Below are positions 41,831-50,115 of a DNA stretch of 64,000 nt, in pieces (the stretch's first letter is position 1; each line of letters begins with the position of its first letter). Source of the DNA: Pseudoxanthomonas suwonensis. GTDB taxonomy: Bacteria; Pseudomonadota; Gammaproteobacteria; Xanthomonadales; Xanthomonadaceae. Made by a program: the position numbers and the translations under genes. The DNA lies in contig QFNC01000003.1 in NCBI GenBank assembly GCA_003240695.1, forward strand, positions 62,001-126,000, given 5' to 3'. The notes beneath the pieces are model-generated. The model did not search any database. It was not told the DNA's origin and saw nothing but the letters and a program-made list of their open reading frames with translations.

Positions 41831-42555
41831 TGAAACTGCTGCGCTACCTGGCCAATCTCGGTTACGGCAGCCGCCGAGAGGTACTCGGTCTGCTCGGCGA
41901 GGGGCGTGTCACCGATGCCGCGGGCGAGCGGCTGTACGGCGACGATGTCCGCATGCACGACGACATCCGCATCGATGGCGAGGCGCTCGATCCCGCGCCT
42001 CGACTGCTGTTGATGCTGCACAAGCCGATCGGGGTGACCTGTTCGACGAAGGATCCGGGCCGGTTGGTGTACGACCTGTTGCCGCGGCGCTTCCGCCAGC
42101 GGCACCCGCTGGTGTCGCCGGTGGGGCGATTGGACCGCGACAGCAGCGGCCTGCTGCTGTTCACCGACGACGGCGCGCTGCTTCACCGCATCATCGCGCC
42201 GAAGTCGAAACTGCCGAAGCGCTATCGCGCCGCATTGGCTCGCGATCTGCGCGGCGACGAGGCTGCGGTGTTTGCCAGCGGCACGCTGCTGCTGGACAGC
42301 GAAACAACGCCATTGCTGCCGGCACGACTGCAGGTGCTGGGCCCGCGCGAGGCGCGCCTGCTCCTGCACGAGGGCCGCTATCACCAAGTGCGGCGCATGT
42401 TCGCGGCGGTGGGCAATCACGTGCTGTCGCTGCATCGCGAGGCCATCGGTGGCCTGGAGCTGGATGATTTGCCGGAAGGGCAGTGGCGCCTGCTGGATGC
42501 ATCCGACCGCGAACGCCTGTTCGCACCTCACTCGCCGGACAGCAAGCGCGCGTAG
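41827..42555 (+). CDS. rsuA: 16S rRNA pseudouridine synthase (RsuA family)
   Basis: 242 residues. A short S4 domain (LLRYLANLGYGSRREVLGLL) precedes the synthase core with VGRLDRDSSGLLLFT (catalytic Asp), KRYRAAL and the EGRYHQVRRMFAAVGNHV loop. Length and motifs fit RsuA, which makes pseudouridine 516 in 16S rRNA. Translationally coupled to rsmC. Its 3' end overlaps the convergent DUF1415 gene by 28 bases. Confidence 0.92.
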   Translation: MMKLLRYLANLGYGSRREVLGLLGEGRVTDAAGERLYGDDVRMHDDIRIDGEALDPAPRLLLMLHKPIGVTCSTKDPGRLVYDLLPRRFRQRHPLVSPVGRLDRDSSGLLLFTDDGALLHRIIAPKSKLPKRYRAALARDLRGDEAAVFASGTLLLDSETTPLLPARLQVLGPREARLLLHEGRYHQVRRMFAAVGNHVLSLHREAIGGLELDDLPEGQWRLLDASDRERLFAPHSPDSKRA

Positions 42556-43079
42556 CCCTCGGCACCCAGCGCGGTCACGCTGGCGATGTTGCGCGTCACG
42601 ATCGCATCCGGATCGGGAAATGCGGCCACGGCACGGTCGATGCTGGATTCGCGCAGCAGGTGCAGCAGCGGGTACGGAGCGCGGTTGGTCAGATTTTCCA
42701 CATCATCCGGCCCGGTCCCGGCAAACCGATAGTGCGGATGGAAACTGGCGATCTGCAAGGTGCCATCCAGCTGCAACGACGCGAGCAATGCATCGGCCGA
42801 ATCCAGGAACTGGTTGTAATGGTCGAAATCCTGCAGCACGCGTGGGTGCACCAGCAGCGTGGTGTCGATGGCATCCGGACAGGCGTCGTGCAGCAGCCGC
42901 AGTTCGGCATCCAGTTGCGCCAGCAAATCCGACTCGGTCGCCGCATCGCACACCACGATGCGCACTTGCCGTTTCACGTACACGGCCTTGGCGAACGGAC
43001 ACAGGTTCAGGCCGATGACGACGCGCTCCAGCCAGCGTCGCACCGCCTGTTCCACCGTGGCAGGATCGACATCGGGCAT
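42528..43079 (-). CDS. DUF1415 protein
   Basis: 183 residues. It has the family opening AVRRWLERVVIGLNLCPFAKAV with the LNLCPFA block, then TLLVHPRVLQDFDHYNQFLD and FHPHYRFAG, all typical of DUF1415. Cytosolic, no known activity; the Cys/His-containing blocks suggest a metal or redox role. Follows yajQ by 12 bp, so probably one transcript. Confidence 0.88.
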   Translation of the reverse strand: MPDVDPATVEQAVRRWLERVVIGLNLCPFAKAVYVKRQVRIVVCDAATESDLLAQLDAELRLLHDACPDAIDTTLLVHPRVLQDFDHYNQFLDSADALLASLQLDGTLQIASFHPHYRFAGTGPDDVENLTNRAPYPLLHLLRESSIDRAVAAFPDPDAIVTRNIASVTALGAEGYARLLSGE

Positions 43080-43091
43080 CGGCTGGCGAAG

Positions 43092-43574
43092 TCAGTCGCG
43101 GAAGTTGTCGAACTGCAGCGGCCGTTCGAATTCGGCAGCGCGCAGCAGGGTGATGGCGGCTTGCAGATCGTCGCGCTTCTTGCCGGTCACGCGCAGCTTG
43201 TCGCCGTTGATCTGCGAATCCACCTTCAGCTTCGCGTCTTTGATGGCCGTCTGGATCTTCTTCGCCAGCTCCCGTTCGATGCCCTGCTTCACCGTGATGC
43301 TCTGCCGCGCACCGGCCACGTTGGTCAGGATGTCGCCGAAGTCCAGGCAGCGCACGTCGATCTTGCGGGCGATCAGGCGCGCACGCAGAATCTCGGTCAT
43401 CTGCTGCAGCTGGAATTCGCTGGGCGCCGACTGGGTGATGGTGGTGTCGTCCAGCACGAAAGCGGCATCCACGCCCTTGAAATCGAAACGGGTGGTCAGT
43501 TCGCGGTTGGCCTGGTCGACGGCATTGACCAGTTCGTGGGAGTCCACTTCCGAGATGATGTCGAAGGACGGCAT
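43092..43574 (-). CDS. yajQ: YajQ-family nucleotide-binding protein (c-di-GMP effector type)
   Basis: 160 residues from the ATG at 43574 (MPSFDIISEVDSHELVNAVD), the conserved YajQ opening. FDFKGVDAAF and the IKDAKLKVDSQINGDKLRVTGKKRDDLQ-type C-terminal segment (quoted in part) are present. In Xanthomonas a YajQ protein binds cyclic di-GMP and works with a transcription factor in virulence control; the same binding here is inferred from family. Confidence 0.94.
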   Translation of the reverse strand: MPSFDIISEVDSHELVNAVDQANRELTTRFDFKGVDAAFVLDDTTITQSAPSEFQLQQMTEILRARLIARKIDVRCLDFGDILTNVAGARQSITVKQGIERELAKKIQTAIKDAKLKVDSQINGDKLRVTGKKRDDLQAAITLLRAAEFERPLQFDNFRD

Positions 43575-43706
43575 GGCGGCACACGGGGATGACGGATGCC
43601 ACAGAGTACTGCATGCTGTCCGCATGTTCCCGTCATCGTCGGTCCCTTCCATGCACCTGTCGTCATGGTCGCAGCGGCTGTGCGAGCGCCAGCACGGGCC
43701 GATCTG

Positions 43707-44264
43707 ATGCCTGTGCTGTTGCTGTTGGGCGCGGTGGCGTTGCTGCTGGTGCTGTGGGTGCTGCTGCTGCCGTTATCGCTGTTCCAGCGTTACCGCTCGG
43801 GCAAGGCGCGGCGACGCGTGCAACGCTGGGCGCTGCGACTGAATGCGGTGCTGTTGCTGCTGTCGGTAGGGTCGCTGCTGCTGACCGCGTCCTTGTCTGG
43901 CCTCTGGCATCCGGAATGGTCGGCATCCGCAACGCGCGGGCCTGCCTGGCTGCATGCACTGGTCGGTGTGGCCGCCGGTTTCACGCTGGGTGCGGCAGGG
44001 GTGTGGCTGACCCGCATCGAACGTGTGGAGGGACGGCTGTACATCACGCCCAATCGCTGGCTTGTGCTGGGGCTGACGTTGCTGGTCACTGCGCGGCTGC
44101 TGGCATTCGCATGGCAGTCGTGGATGCTGTGGCAGGGTCGTCCTGCGGCGCTGGCGCTGGGCCCGTATGCACTGGACGGGCGCTCGCTGTTCGCCACCGG
44201 CGGCCTGTTGCTGGGCTATTACGGCCTGTCCACCATCGGCATCCTGCGACGAACGCGGTCATGA
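43707..44264 (+). CDS. Multipass membrane protein (DUF1453/CcdC-like)
   Basis: 185 residues from the ATG at 43707 (MPVLLLLGAVALLLVLWVLL); an ATG at 43665 would add a basic lead of 14 residues. Five or so hydrophobic segments alternate with short basic loops, with RYRSGKARRRVQRW after the first and TRIERVEGRLYITPNRWLVL in the middle, which recalls DUF1453/CcdC proteins. Family assignment is tentative. Divergent from yajQ and not clearly linked to aceF. Confidence 0.6.
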   Translation: MPVLLLLGAVALLLVLWVLLLPLSLFQRYRSGKARRRVQRWALRLNAVLLLLSVGSLLLTASLSGLWHPEWSASATRGPAWLHALVGVAAGFTLGAAGVWLTRIERVEGRLYITPNRWLVLGLTLLVTARLLAFAWQSWMLWQGRPAALALGPYALDGRSLFATGGLLLGYYGLSTIGILRRTRS

Positions 44265-44390
44265 CCGACACCGGGCACGATCGCCGCGCGGTGCGGACCG
44301 CCTGGCCTGCCTGCCGCGGCAAAAGGCCCTGACTGGCACGTGCCGTCCATCCGGCCCACAATAGCGGCTCCGTCCTGCGTGGAGCCCCGC

Positions 44391-45782
44391 ATGTCCGAAC
44401 TCAAGCCGTCGCGTGTGCCGGAGATCGGCGACCATCACGACATCCCTGTCATCGAGGTGCTGGTGCAGGTCGGCGACACGGTGGCGCGGGATCAGGGCCT
44501 GATCACGCTGGAATCGGACAAGGCCACCATGGAAGTGCCCAGCGAGGTCGCCGGCGTGGTGAAGGAATTGAAGGTGAAGCTGGGCGACACGGTCTCGCAG
44601 GGCGATGTGGTGGCGATCATCGAGCCTGCTGCCGATGCGACCGCAACGACCACTGCAGCCGCGTCGCCGCCGCCGGCATCCGCGCAAGTGCCTGCAGCGG
44701 AAACCGGAGCCAAGGTCGAGCCGGTGGTCGTCGACCCGCAACCGGATGCCATTGCGCGGGCGTCAATGGAACAAGCCACTGCAGGCGCATCCGCGCCGAT
44801 GGGTGCCGGTCTGCCGCCGGTGCGCTTCAGCAGTGATGCGGTGCTGCCCGATCGGGTTCCCTATGCCAGCCCGGCGGTGCGCCTGTTCGCCCGCGAGCTG
44901 GGCGTGGACCTGCTGCAACTCACCGGCAGTGCACGCGGTGGACGCATCACTCGCGAGGATGTGCAGCAGTTCGTGAAGTCGGCATTGTCCGGTGGTGCCA
45001 CTGCCGCGCCAGGGCCTGCACGGGACGGTGGCGGACTGGATCTGCTGCCATGGCCAAAGGTCGATTTCGCCAGGTTCGGTCCGGTCGAGACGAAACCGCT
45101 GTCGCGCATCCAGAAGTTGTCCGGTGCCAATCTGGCCCGCAACTGGGCGATGATTCCGCATGTCACCCAGTTCGATGCGGCCGACATCACCGAGCTGGAA
45201 GCGCTGCGCGTTGCGCTGAACGACGAAAACGCCAAGGCGATCGCCGCAGGCAAGGCCGGCAAGGTGACGATGCTGGCCTTCCTGATCAAGGCCTGCGTGG
45301 CGGCGCTGAAGCAGTTTCCGACCTTCAATGCCTCGCTGGATGGCGATCAGCTGGTGCTGAAGCAGTATGTGCACATCGGCTTTGCCGCCGACACGCCGAA
45401 CGGCCTGGTGGTGCCAGTCCTGCGCGACGCCGACCAGAAGGGCGTGGCGCAGATCGCCGCCGAAATGGGCGAGCTGGCCGCGCTCGCACGCGAGGGCAAG
45501 CTGAAACCCGAGCAGATGCAGGGTGGCTGTTTCACCATCAGTTCGCTGGGGGGCATCGGCGGCACGGCATTCACGCCGATCATCAATGCACCGGAAGTGG
45601 CGATTCTGGGCGTGTCGAAGTCGGAGATGCGGCCGATCTGGGATGGCGCAGCCTTCCAGCCGCGGCTGATGCTGCCGTTGTCGCTGTCCTACGACCATCG
45701 CGTGATCGATGGCGCACTGGCGGCGCGGTTCACCACGCATCTGGCGCAGCTGCTCGGCGATCTGCGTCGCGCGCTGCTGTAA
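44391..45782 (+). CDS. aceF: Pyruvate dehydrogenase E2 (dihydrolipoyl acetyltransferase)
   Basis: 463 residues from the ATG at 44391 with GGAG nine bases upstream. One lipoyl domain (residues about 1-80, modified Lys in ESDKATMEVPSE), an Ala/Pro linker, an E1/E3-binding domain (ASPAVRLFARELGVDL) and a catalytic acetyltransferase domain ending with SYDHRVIDGALAARF, which holds the active-site His and Asp. It forms the core of the pyruvate dehydrogenase complex. Shorter than the three-lipoyl E. coli type. aceE is not in the window. Confidence 0.93.
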   Translation: MSELKPSRVPEIGDHHDIPVIEVLVQVGDTVARDQGLITLESDKATMEVPSEVAGVVKELKVKLGDTVSQGDVVAIIEPAADATATTTAAASPPPASAQVPAAETGAKVEPVVVDPQPDAIARASMEQATAGASAPMGAGLPPVRFSSDAVLPDRVPYASPAVRLFARELGVDLLQLTGSARGGRITREDVQQFVKSALSGGATAAPGPARDGGGLDLLPWPKVDFARFGPVETKPLSRIQKLSGANLARNWAMIPHVTQFDAADITELEALRVALNDENAKAIAAGKAGKVTMLAFLIKACVAALKQFPTFNASLDGDQLVLKQYVHIGFAADTPNGLVVPVLRDADQKGVAQIAAEMGELAALAREGKLKPEQMQGGCFTISSLGGIGGTAFTPIINAPEVAILGVSKSEMRPIWDGAAFQPRLMLPLSLSYDHRVIDGALAARFTTHLAQLLGDLRRALL

Positions 45783-45794
45783 CGAACCATCGCG

Positions 45795-46973
45795 ATGGCA
45801 ACGCCCCTGAACGACACCGGCGAGCGCATGCGCGAAGCGGCCAACGATGTCGCCGAGCAGACCGTTCCGCAACTGCAGCCGTTGCTGGACTACAGATTGC
45901 TGAACCTGTCCGGTGCCACCGTGACGGTGGGCGGCGTGCTGACGGCGCTGGTGATCCTGCTGTTGGGATGGTTGGCCTCGGCGCTGGTGCGCACCGCCTT
46001 GCGCCGCTATGGCGAACGCAACCCGAAAACCAATCCGGCCGTGCTGTACACGCTGTCGCGCGTCGCGCACTACCTGGTGCTGCTGATCGCGGTGCTCGTC
46101 GCGCTGGACGTGGTGGGGATTCCGCTGGGCAAGTTCACCGTGTTCGCCGGCGCCATCGGCGTGGGTCTGGGCTTCGGCCTGCAGGCGATCTTCAGCAATT
46201 TCATTTCCGGGCTGATCCTGCTGTTCGACCGCTCGCTCAAGGTCGGCGATTTCATCCAGCTGGACGACGGCACCCGTGGCGTGGTCAAGGCCATCAACAT
46301 CCGCTCCACGCGCGTGACCACCAACGACAACATCGACGTGCTGGTGCCCAACGAGCAGTTCATCAAGGGCCGGGTGACCAACTGGACGCACCGGTCGGTG
46401 AACCGCCGCATCCGCGTGCCGTTCGGCGTGGCCTACGGCATCGACAAGGAACTGGTGAAGAAGGCGGCGCTGGAAGCCTGCGCCAACGTGCCATTCACCC
46501 TGTCGATGGATGGCGACAAGGCGCCGCAGGTCTGGCTGACCGGGTTCGGCGACAACGCGGTGCAGTTCATCCTGGCGGTCTGGACGACGGAAGCGGCCGC
46601 GCGCCGCAATGCGGCGGTCAGTGCGGCTTATCTGTGGGAACTGGATACCAGCTTCCGCAAGCATGGCGTGGAGTTCCCCTTTCCACAGCGTGACTTGCAC
46701 GTGCGCTCGCTGTTCGGACTGCGTGACGGCGCGGCATGGGACGCGTTGCATCAGCGCGATTCGCGTGATCGAGACGATCGGTCCGATGTGCCGGCATCTG
46801 CCTTCCCAGCCCAGACCGACGGGCCAGGTCCCGTGCAGCTGTCCGAGCACGAACGCAGGCATCTCTCGCGTAACGATGCGCAACTGGATGCGCAGCGTGA
46901 CATTGCCTCGGAGCCGGACTCCGGCGAGCCGCCGCATGCCGATGCGCAGTCGGACCAGGCGTCCGGATCATGA
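45795..46973 (+). CDS. Small-conductance mechanosensitive channel (MscS family)
   Basis: 392 residues. Three membrane helices in the first 135 residues, the third with the glycine/alanine-rich pore pattern AGAIGVGLGFGLQAIFSNFISGLIL (quoted in part), then the beta domain (FDRSLKVGDFIQLDDGTRGVVKAI, VLVPNEQFI). The C-terminal 70 residues are a charged, unstructured tail. It opens under membrane tension. It lies 12 bp after aceF and overlaps the nitrilase gene (ATGA), an unusual place. Confidence 0.9.
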   Translation: MATPLNDTGERMREAANDVAEQTVPQLQPLLDYRLLNLSGATVTVGGVLTALVILLLGWLASALVRTALRRYGERNPKTNPAVLYTLSRVAHYLVLLIAVLVALDVVGIPLGKFTVFAGAIGVGLGFGLQAIFSNFISGLILLFDRSLKVGDFIQLDDGTRGVVKAINIRSTRVTTNDNIDVLVPNEQFIKGRVTNWTHRSVNRRIRVPFGVAYGIDKELVKKAALEACANVPFTLSMDGDKAPQVWLTGFGDNAVQFILAVWTTEAAARRNAAVSAAYLWELDTSFRKHGVEFPFPQRDLHVRSLFGLRDGAAWDALHQRDSRDRDDRSDVPASAFPAQTDGPGPVQLSEHERRHLSRNDAQLDAQRDIASEPDSGEPPHADAQSDQASGS

Positions 46974-47893
46974 CCGACGCCGATTCGCCACCCAGCGATG
47001 TCCGCGTGATGGCCGTGCAATACCCGCAGCAGCCGATCGCGCGGCGCGAGGCGTTTGCGGGCCAGGTGACGCATTGGGTGCGGGTGGCAGCGGATTACGA
47101 TTGCGATTTCGTGCTGTTTCCGGAGCTGTTCACGCTGCAGCTGCTGTCGCTGCCTCTGCAACCGGCAGAACCGGCCGATGCCGTCGATCGCCTGACCACC
47201 CACACGCCGTGGCTGATCGATTTGTTCCGCCGGCTGGCCGTGGACCATCGCATCAACATCGTCGGCGGCTCGCATCTCACCCGCGTGGACGGCGGTGCGG
47301 TGCGCAACGTGTGCCAAGTGGCACTGCGCGATGGCAGCGTGCATCTGCGGGAAAAACTGCATCCCACGCCGAGCGAGCGTGCCGTGTGGAGCGTGCAGGG
47401 TGGTGATGCGGCCCCGGTCATCCACACCGACCGCGGACCAATCGGGGTGATGATCTGCTACGACGCCGAATTCCCCGAGCTGGCCCGGCATCTCATCGAT
47501 CAGGGCGCCGAACTGCTGTTCGTGCCGTTCTGCACCGACGTGCGCCAGGGCTATCTGCGCGTGCGCTACTGCTGCCAGGCGCGGGCGGTGGAAAACCAGT
47601 GCTACGTGGTGGCCGCCGGCAACGTGGGTCACATCGCCGGCGTGGACAATTTCGACATCCAGTACGCGCAAAGTGCAGTATTCACGCCCTGCGATTTCCC
47701 GTTCCCGCCGGACGGCATCGCCGGTGCCGCCACGGAAAACATGCCGATGCCGGTCATCGCCGATCTGCCGCTGCACACATTGCGCCGCTTCCGCGACGGC
47801 GGCAGCGTGCTGAATCTGCAGGACCGTCGCCACGATCTGTACGCCAGCCGCTGGCTGGGCGCATCCGCATCCCATCCCGACACGACCTCTTGA
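46970..47893 (+). CDS. Carbon-nitrogen hydrolase (nitrilase superfamily)
   Basis: 307 residues. The catalytic triad Glu-Lys-Cys is visible in VLFPELF, REKLHPTPSE and MICYDAEFPELARHL. A TDVRQGYLRVRYCCQARAVENQC segment (quoted in part) and the C-terminal strands complete the fold. Substrate, probably an amide or N-carbamoyl compound, is unknown. Coupled to the mechanosensitive-channel gene and 16 bp before lpdA. Confidence 0.9.
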   Translation: MTDADSPPSDVRVMAVQYPQQPIARREAFAGQVTHWVRVAADYDCDFVLFPELFTLQLLSLPLQPAEPADAVDRLTTHTPWLIDLFRRLAVDHRINIVGGSHLTRVDGGAVRNVCQVALRDGSVHLREKLHPTPSERAVWSVQGGDAAPVIHTDRGPIGVMICYDAEFPELARHLIDQGAELLFVPFCTDVRQGYLRVRYCCQARAVENQCYVVAAGNVGHIAGVDNFDIQYAQSAVFTPCDFPFPPDGIAGAATENMPMPVIADLPLHTLRRFRDGGSVLNLQDRRHDLYASRWLGASASHPDTTS

Positions 47894-47909
47894 CCGGAGT
47901 CCGACCCCC

Positions 47910-49715
47910 ATGGCCAACGACATCGAAGTGACCGTACCCGACATCGGCGACCACGCCGGCGTGCCGGTGATCGAATTGCTGGTGCAACCCGGCGACACGG
48001 TGGCGAAGGACCAGGGCCTGGTGACGCTGGAATCGGACAAGGCGACGATGGAGGTGCCGTCGTCGCATGCCGGCGTGGTCAAGACGCTGAAGGTCAAGCT
48101 GGGCGACACGGTGTCCAGCGGCGACGCGATCGCGGTGCTGGAAACCGCTGAGGCCCGTGCACCTGCAACGGCACCAGCCGCGCCATCGCCGCGGACCGCT
48201 GCTGCGGCAGCGCCGAAGGCACCGGCAGATGCTGCTCCTGCTCCTGCTCCTGCAACTTCGCAACAAGCCCAAGTTGCGGCTGCACCCGCAACCCACGCCC
48301 ACGACTGCGACGTGGTGGTGATCGGTGCCGGTCCCGGCGGCTACACCGCCGCATTCCGGGCTGCCGATCTGGGGCTGAAGACGGTGCTGGTGGAGCGGCA
48401 TGCGTCATTGGGCGGCGTTTGCCTCAACGTCGGCTGCATTCCGTCGAAGGCGCTGCTGCATGCCGCAGACGTGATCGAACAGGCCGCGCACGCCACCGAT
48501 TTCGGCATCACCTTCGGCAAGCCTGGTATCGACATCGACAAGCTGCGTGACTACAAGGACAGTGTGGTCGGCAAGCTTACCGGCGGCCTGGCCGGCATGG
48601 CGAAACAGCGCAAGGTGCAGGTGATCACCGGCAATGCGCAGTTCGCCTCGCCCAACACCTTGGCCATCGCCGATGCGCACGGCAGGACGCAAACGCTGTC
48701 CTTCGCGCACGCGATCATCGCCGCCGGTTCGCAGGCGGTGAAGCTGCCCGGCTTCCCGTGGGACGACGCGCGCATCATGGATTCGACCGATGCGCTGAAT
48801 CTGGCCGACGTGCCGAAGACATTGCTGGTGGTCGGCGGCGGCATCATCGGGCTGGAAATGGCCACCGTGTATCGCGGCCTGGGCAGCGAGGTGACCGTGG
48901 TGGAACTGGCGAAACAGCTGATTCCCGGTGCGGATGCCGATCTGGTGAAGCCGCTGGCGGATCGCCTGAAAAAGGCGGGCGTGAAGCTGCACCTGGGCAC
49001 CAGGGTGGTGGAGGCGAAAGCGGCGAAAAAGGGCATCGATGTTGCATTCGAAGGCGAGAGTGTTCCCGAAACGAAGCAGTTCGATCGCGTGCTGGTGGCG
49101 GTCGGCCGCAGCCCGAATGGCGCGACGATTTCCGCCGACAAGGCCGGCGTAACGGTCGGCGAACGCGGCTTCATCGACGTGGATGCGCAGATGCGCAGCA
49201 ACGTGCCGCACATCTTCGCGATCGGGGATGTCATCGGCCAGCCGATGCTGGCGCACAAGGCCACGCACGAAGGCAAGCTGGCGGCGGAGGTCATCGCCGG
49301 CGAAAAGAAGGAGTGGGTCGCGCGGGTCATTCCGAGCGTGGCCTACACCGATCCGGAAATCGCCTGGGTCGGCGTGACTGAAACCGAAGCGAAGGCGAAG
49401 GGCCTGAAGGTCGGCATCGGCAAGTTCCCATGGGCGGCCAGCGGGCGCGCCATCGGTCTGGGCCGCACCGAAGGCTTCACCAAGCTGATCTTCGACCAGG
49501 CCAGCGATCGCGTGATCGGCGGCGGCATCGTCGGAGTGCATGCCGGCGAATTGATCGGCGAGATCGCACTGGCCATCGAGATGGGTTGCGAGGCCGGTGA
49601 CATCGGCCACACCATCCATCCGCATCCAACACTCGGCGAGTCCATCGGCATGGCAGCGGAAGTGCACGAAGGCACCATCACCGATCTGTACATTCCGAAG
49701 CGCAAGCCCGGGTGA
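47910..49715 (+). CDS. lpdA: Dihydrolipoyl dehydrogenase (E3) with N-terminal lipoyl domain
   Basis: 601 residues. A lipoyl domain (about 1-80, Lys in LESDKATMEVPSS) is joined by an Ala/Pro-rich linker to the flavoprotein: FAD motif VVVIGAGPGGYTAA, redox disulfide GGVCLNVGCIPSKALLH, NAD motif LLVVGGGIIGLEMA, and the C-terminal HAGELIGEIALAIEMGC and IHPHPTLGES with the catalytic His-Glu. It reoxidises the E2 lipoyl groups. Lipoyl-bearing E3 is typical of PDH in this order and in Neisseria-type bacteria. Confidence 0.96.
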   Translation: MANDIEVTVPDIGDHAGVPVIELLVQPGDTVAKDQGLVTLESDKATMEVPSSHAGVVKTLKVKLGDTVSSGDAIAVLETAEARAPATAPAAPSPRTAAAAAPKAPADAAPAPAPATSQQAQVAAAPATHAHDCDVVVIGAGPGGYTAAFRAADLGLKTVLVERHASLGGVCLNVGCIPSKALLHAADVIEQAAHATDFGITFGKPGIDIDKLRDYKDSVVGKLTGGLAGMAKQRKVQVITGNAQFASPNTLAIADAHGRTQTLSFAHAIIAAGSQAVKLPGFPWDDARIMDSTDALNLADVPKTLLVVGGGIIGLEMATVYRGLGSEVTVVELAKQLIPGADADLVKPLADRLKKAGVKLHLGTRVVEAKAAKKGIDVAFEGESVPETKQFDRVLVAVGRSPNGATISADKAGVTVGERGFIDVDAQMRSNVPHIFAIGDVIGQPMLAHKATHEGKLAAEVIAGEKKEWVARVIPSVAYTDPEIAWVGVTETEAKAKGLKVGIGKFPWAASGRAIGLGRTEGFTKLIFDQASDRVIGGGIVGVHAGELIGEIALAIEMGCEAGDIGHTIHPHPTLGESIGMAAEVHEGTITDLYIPKRKPG

Positions 49716-50115
49716 TGTGCGGTCCCCGGATCGATCAGCCGACCGAAGGAATGTCTGAACAAGTCCATCCTGGGCTTGTCAGCCTCCGCCCCGATCCGGC
49801 GCCAGTCCGCACTGGGCTCACAGGAATCAATCACGGTCATGATTGATTCGTGCTCGACCCTCCATCGTTTCGGAGATCCTCTGCGTGATTCACGGACACC
49901 GGACACGGCGCCGCTGTTGTTGCAATGCAGCATGAATAGGAACCGCAGTCACTGACCAACTGCGCAGGGAGTCCGCAGAATCTGTGCGGCCAGTGCAGGA
50001 TCGCGGCATTGAATGGGTCTTTGCGCACATTCCGCGTGATTGCCCGGTGCACATCGCGCATGTCCGAGGTATTCCTTGCTCCGCAGGGGAATTCATTTTC
50101 GGGAGTGCATCCAAG
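49716..50115. other. 400-bp non-coding stretch with repeat copy A
   Basis: No gene. Its main content is the 132-bp repeat copy A (49750-49881). The remainder, up to the amidase start, should carry that gene's promoter; I see no strong -35/-10 pair. A GGGAG site at 50101-50105 serves the amidase start. Confidence 0.5.
49750..49881 (+). repeat. Dispersed intergenic repeat, copy A
   Basis: About 132 bases that match copy B at 52064-52195 in the same orientation. It contains AAGTCCA/TGGGCTT and a 10-bp stem GAATCAATCA/TGATTGATTC (49824-49849) around CGGTCA. Compared with copy B, one pair of this stem has changed from A-T to G-C on both arms, so the hairpin is conserved rather than the sequence. 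Confidence 0.8.
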
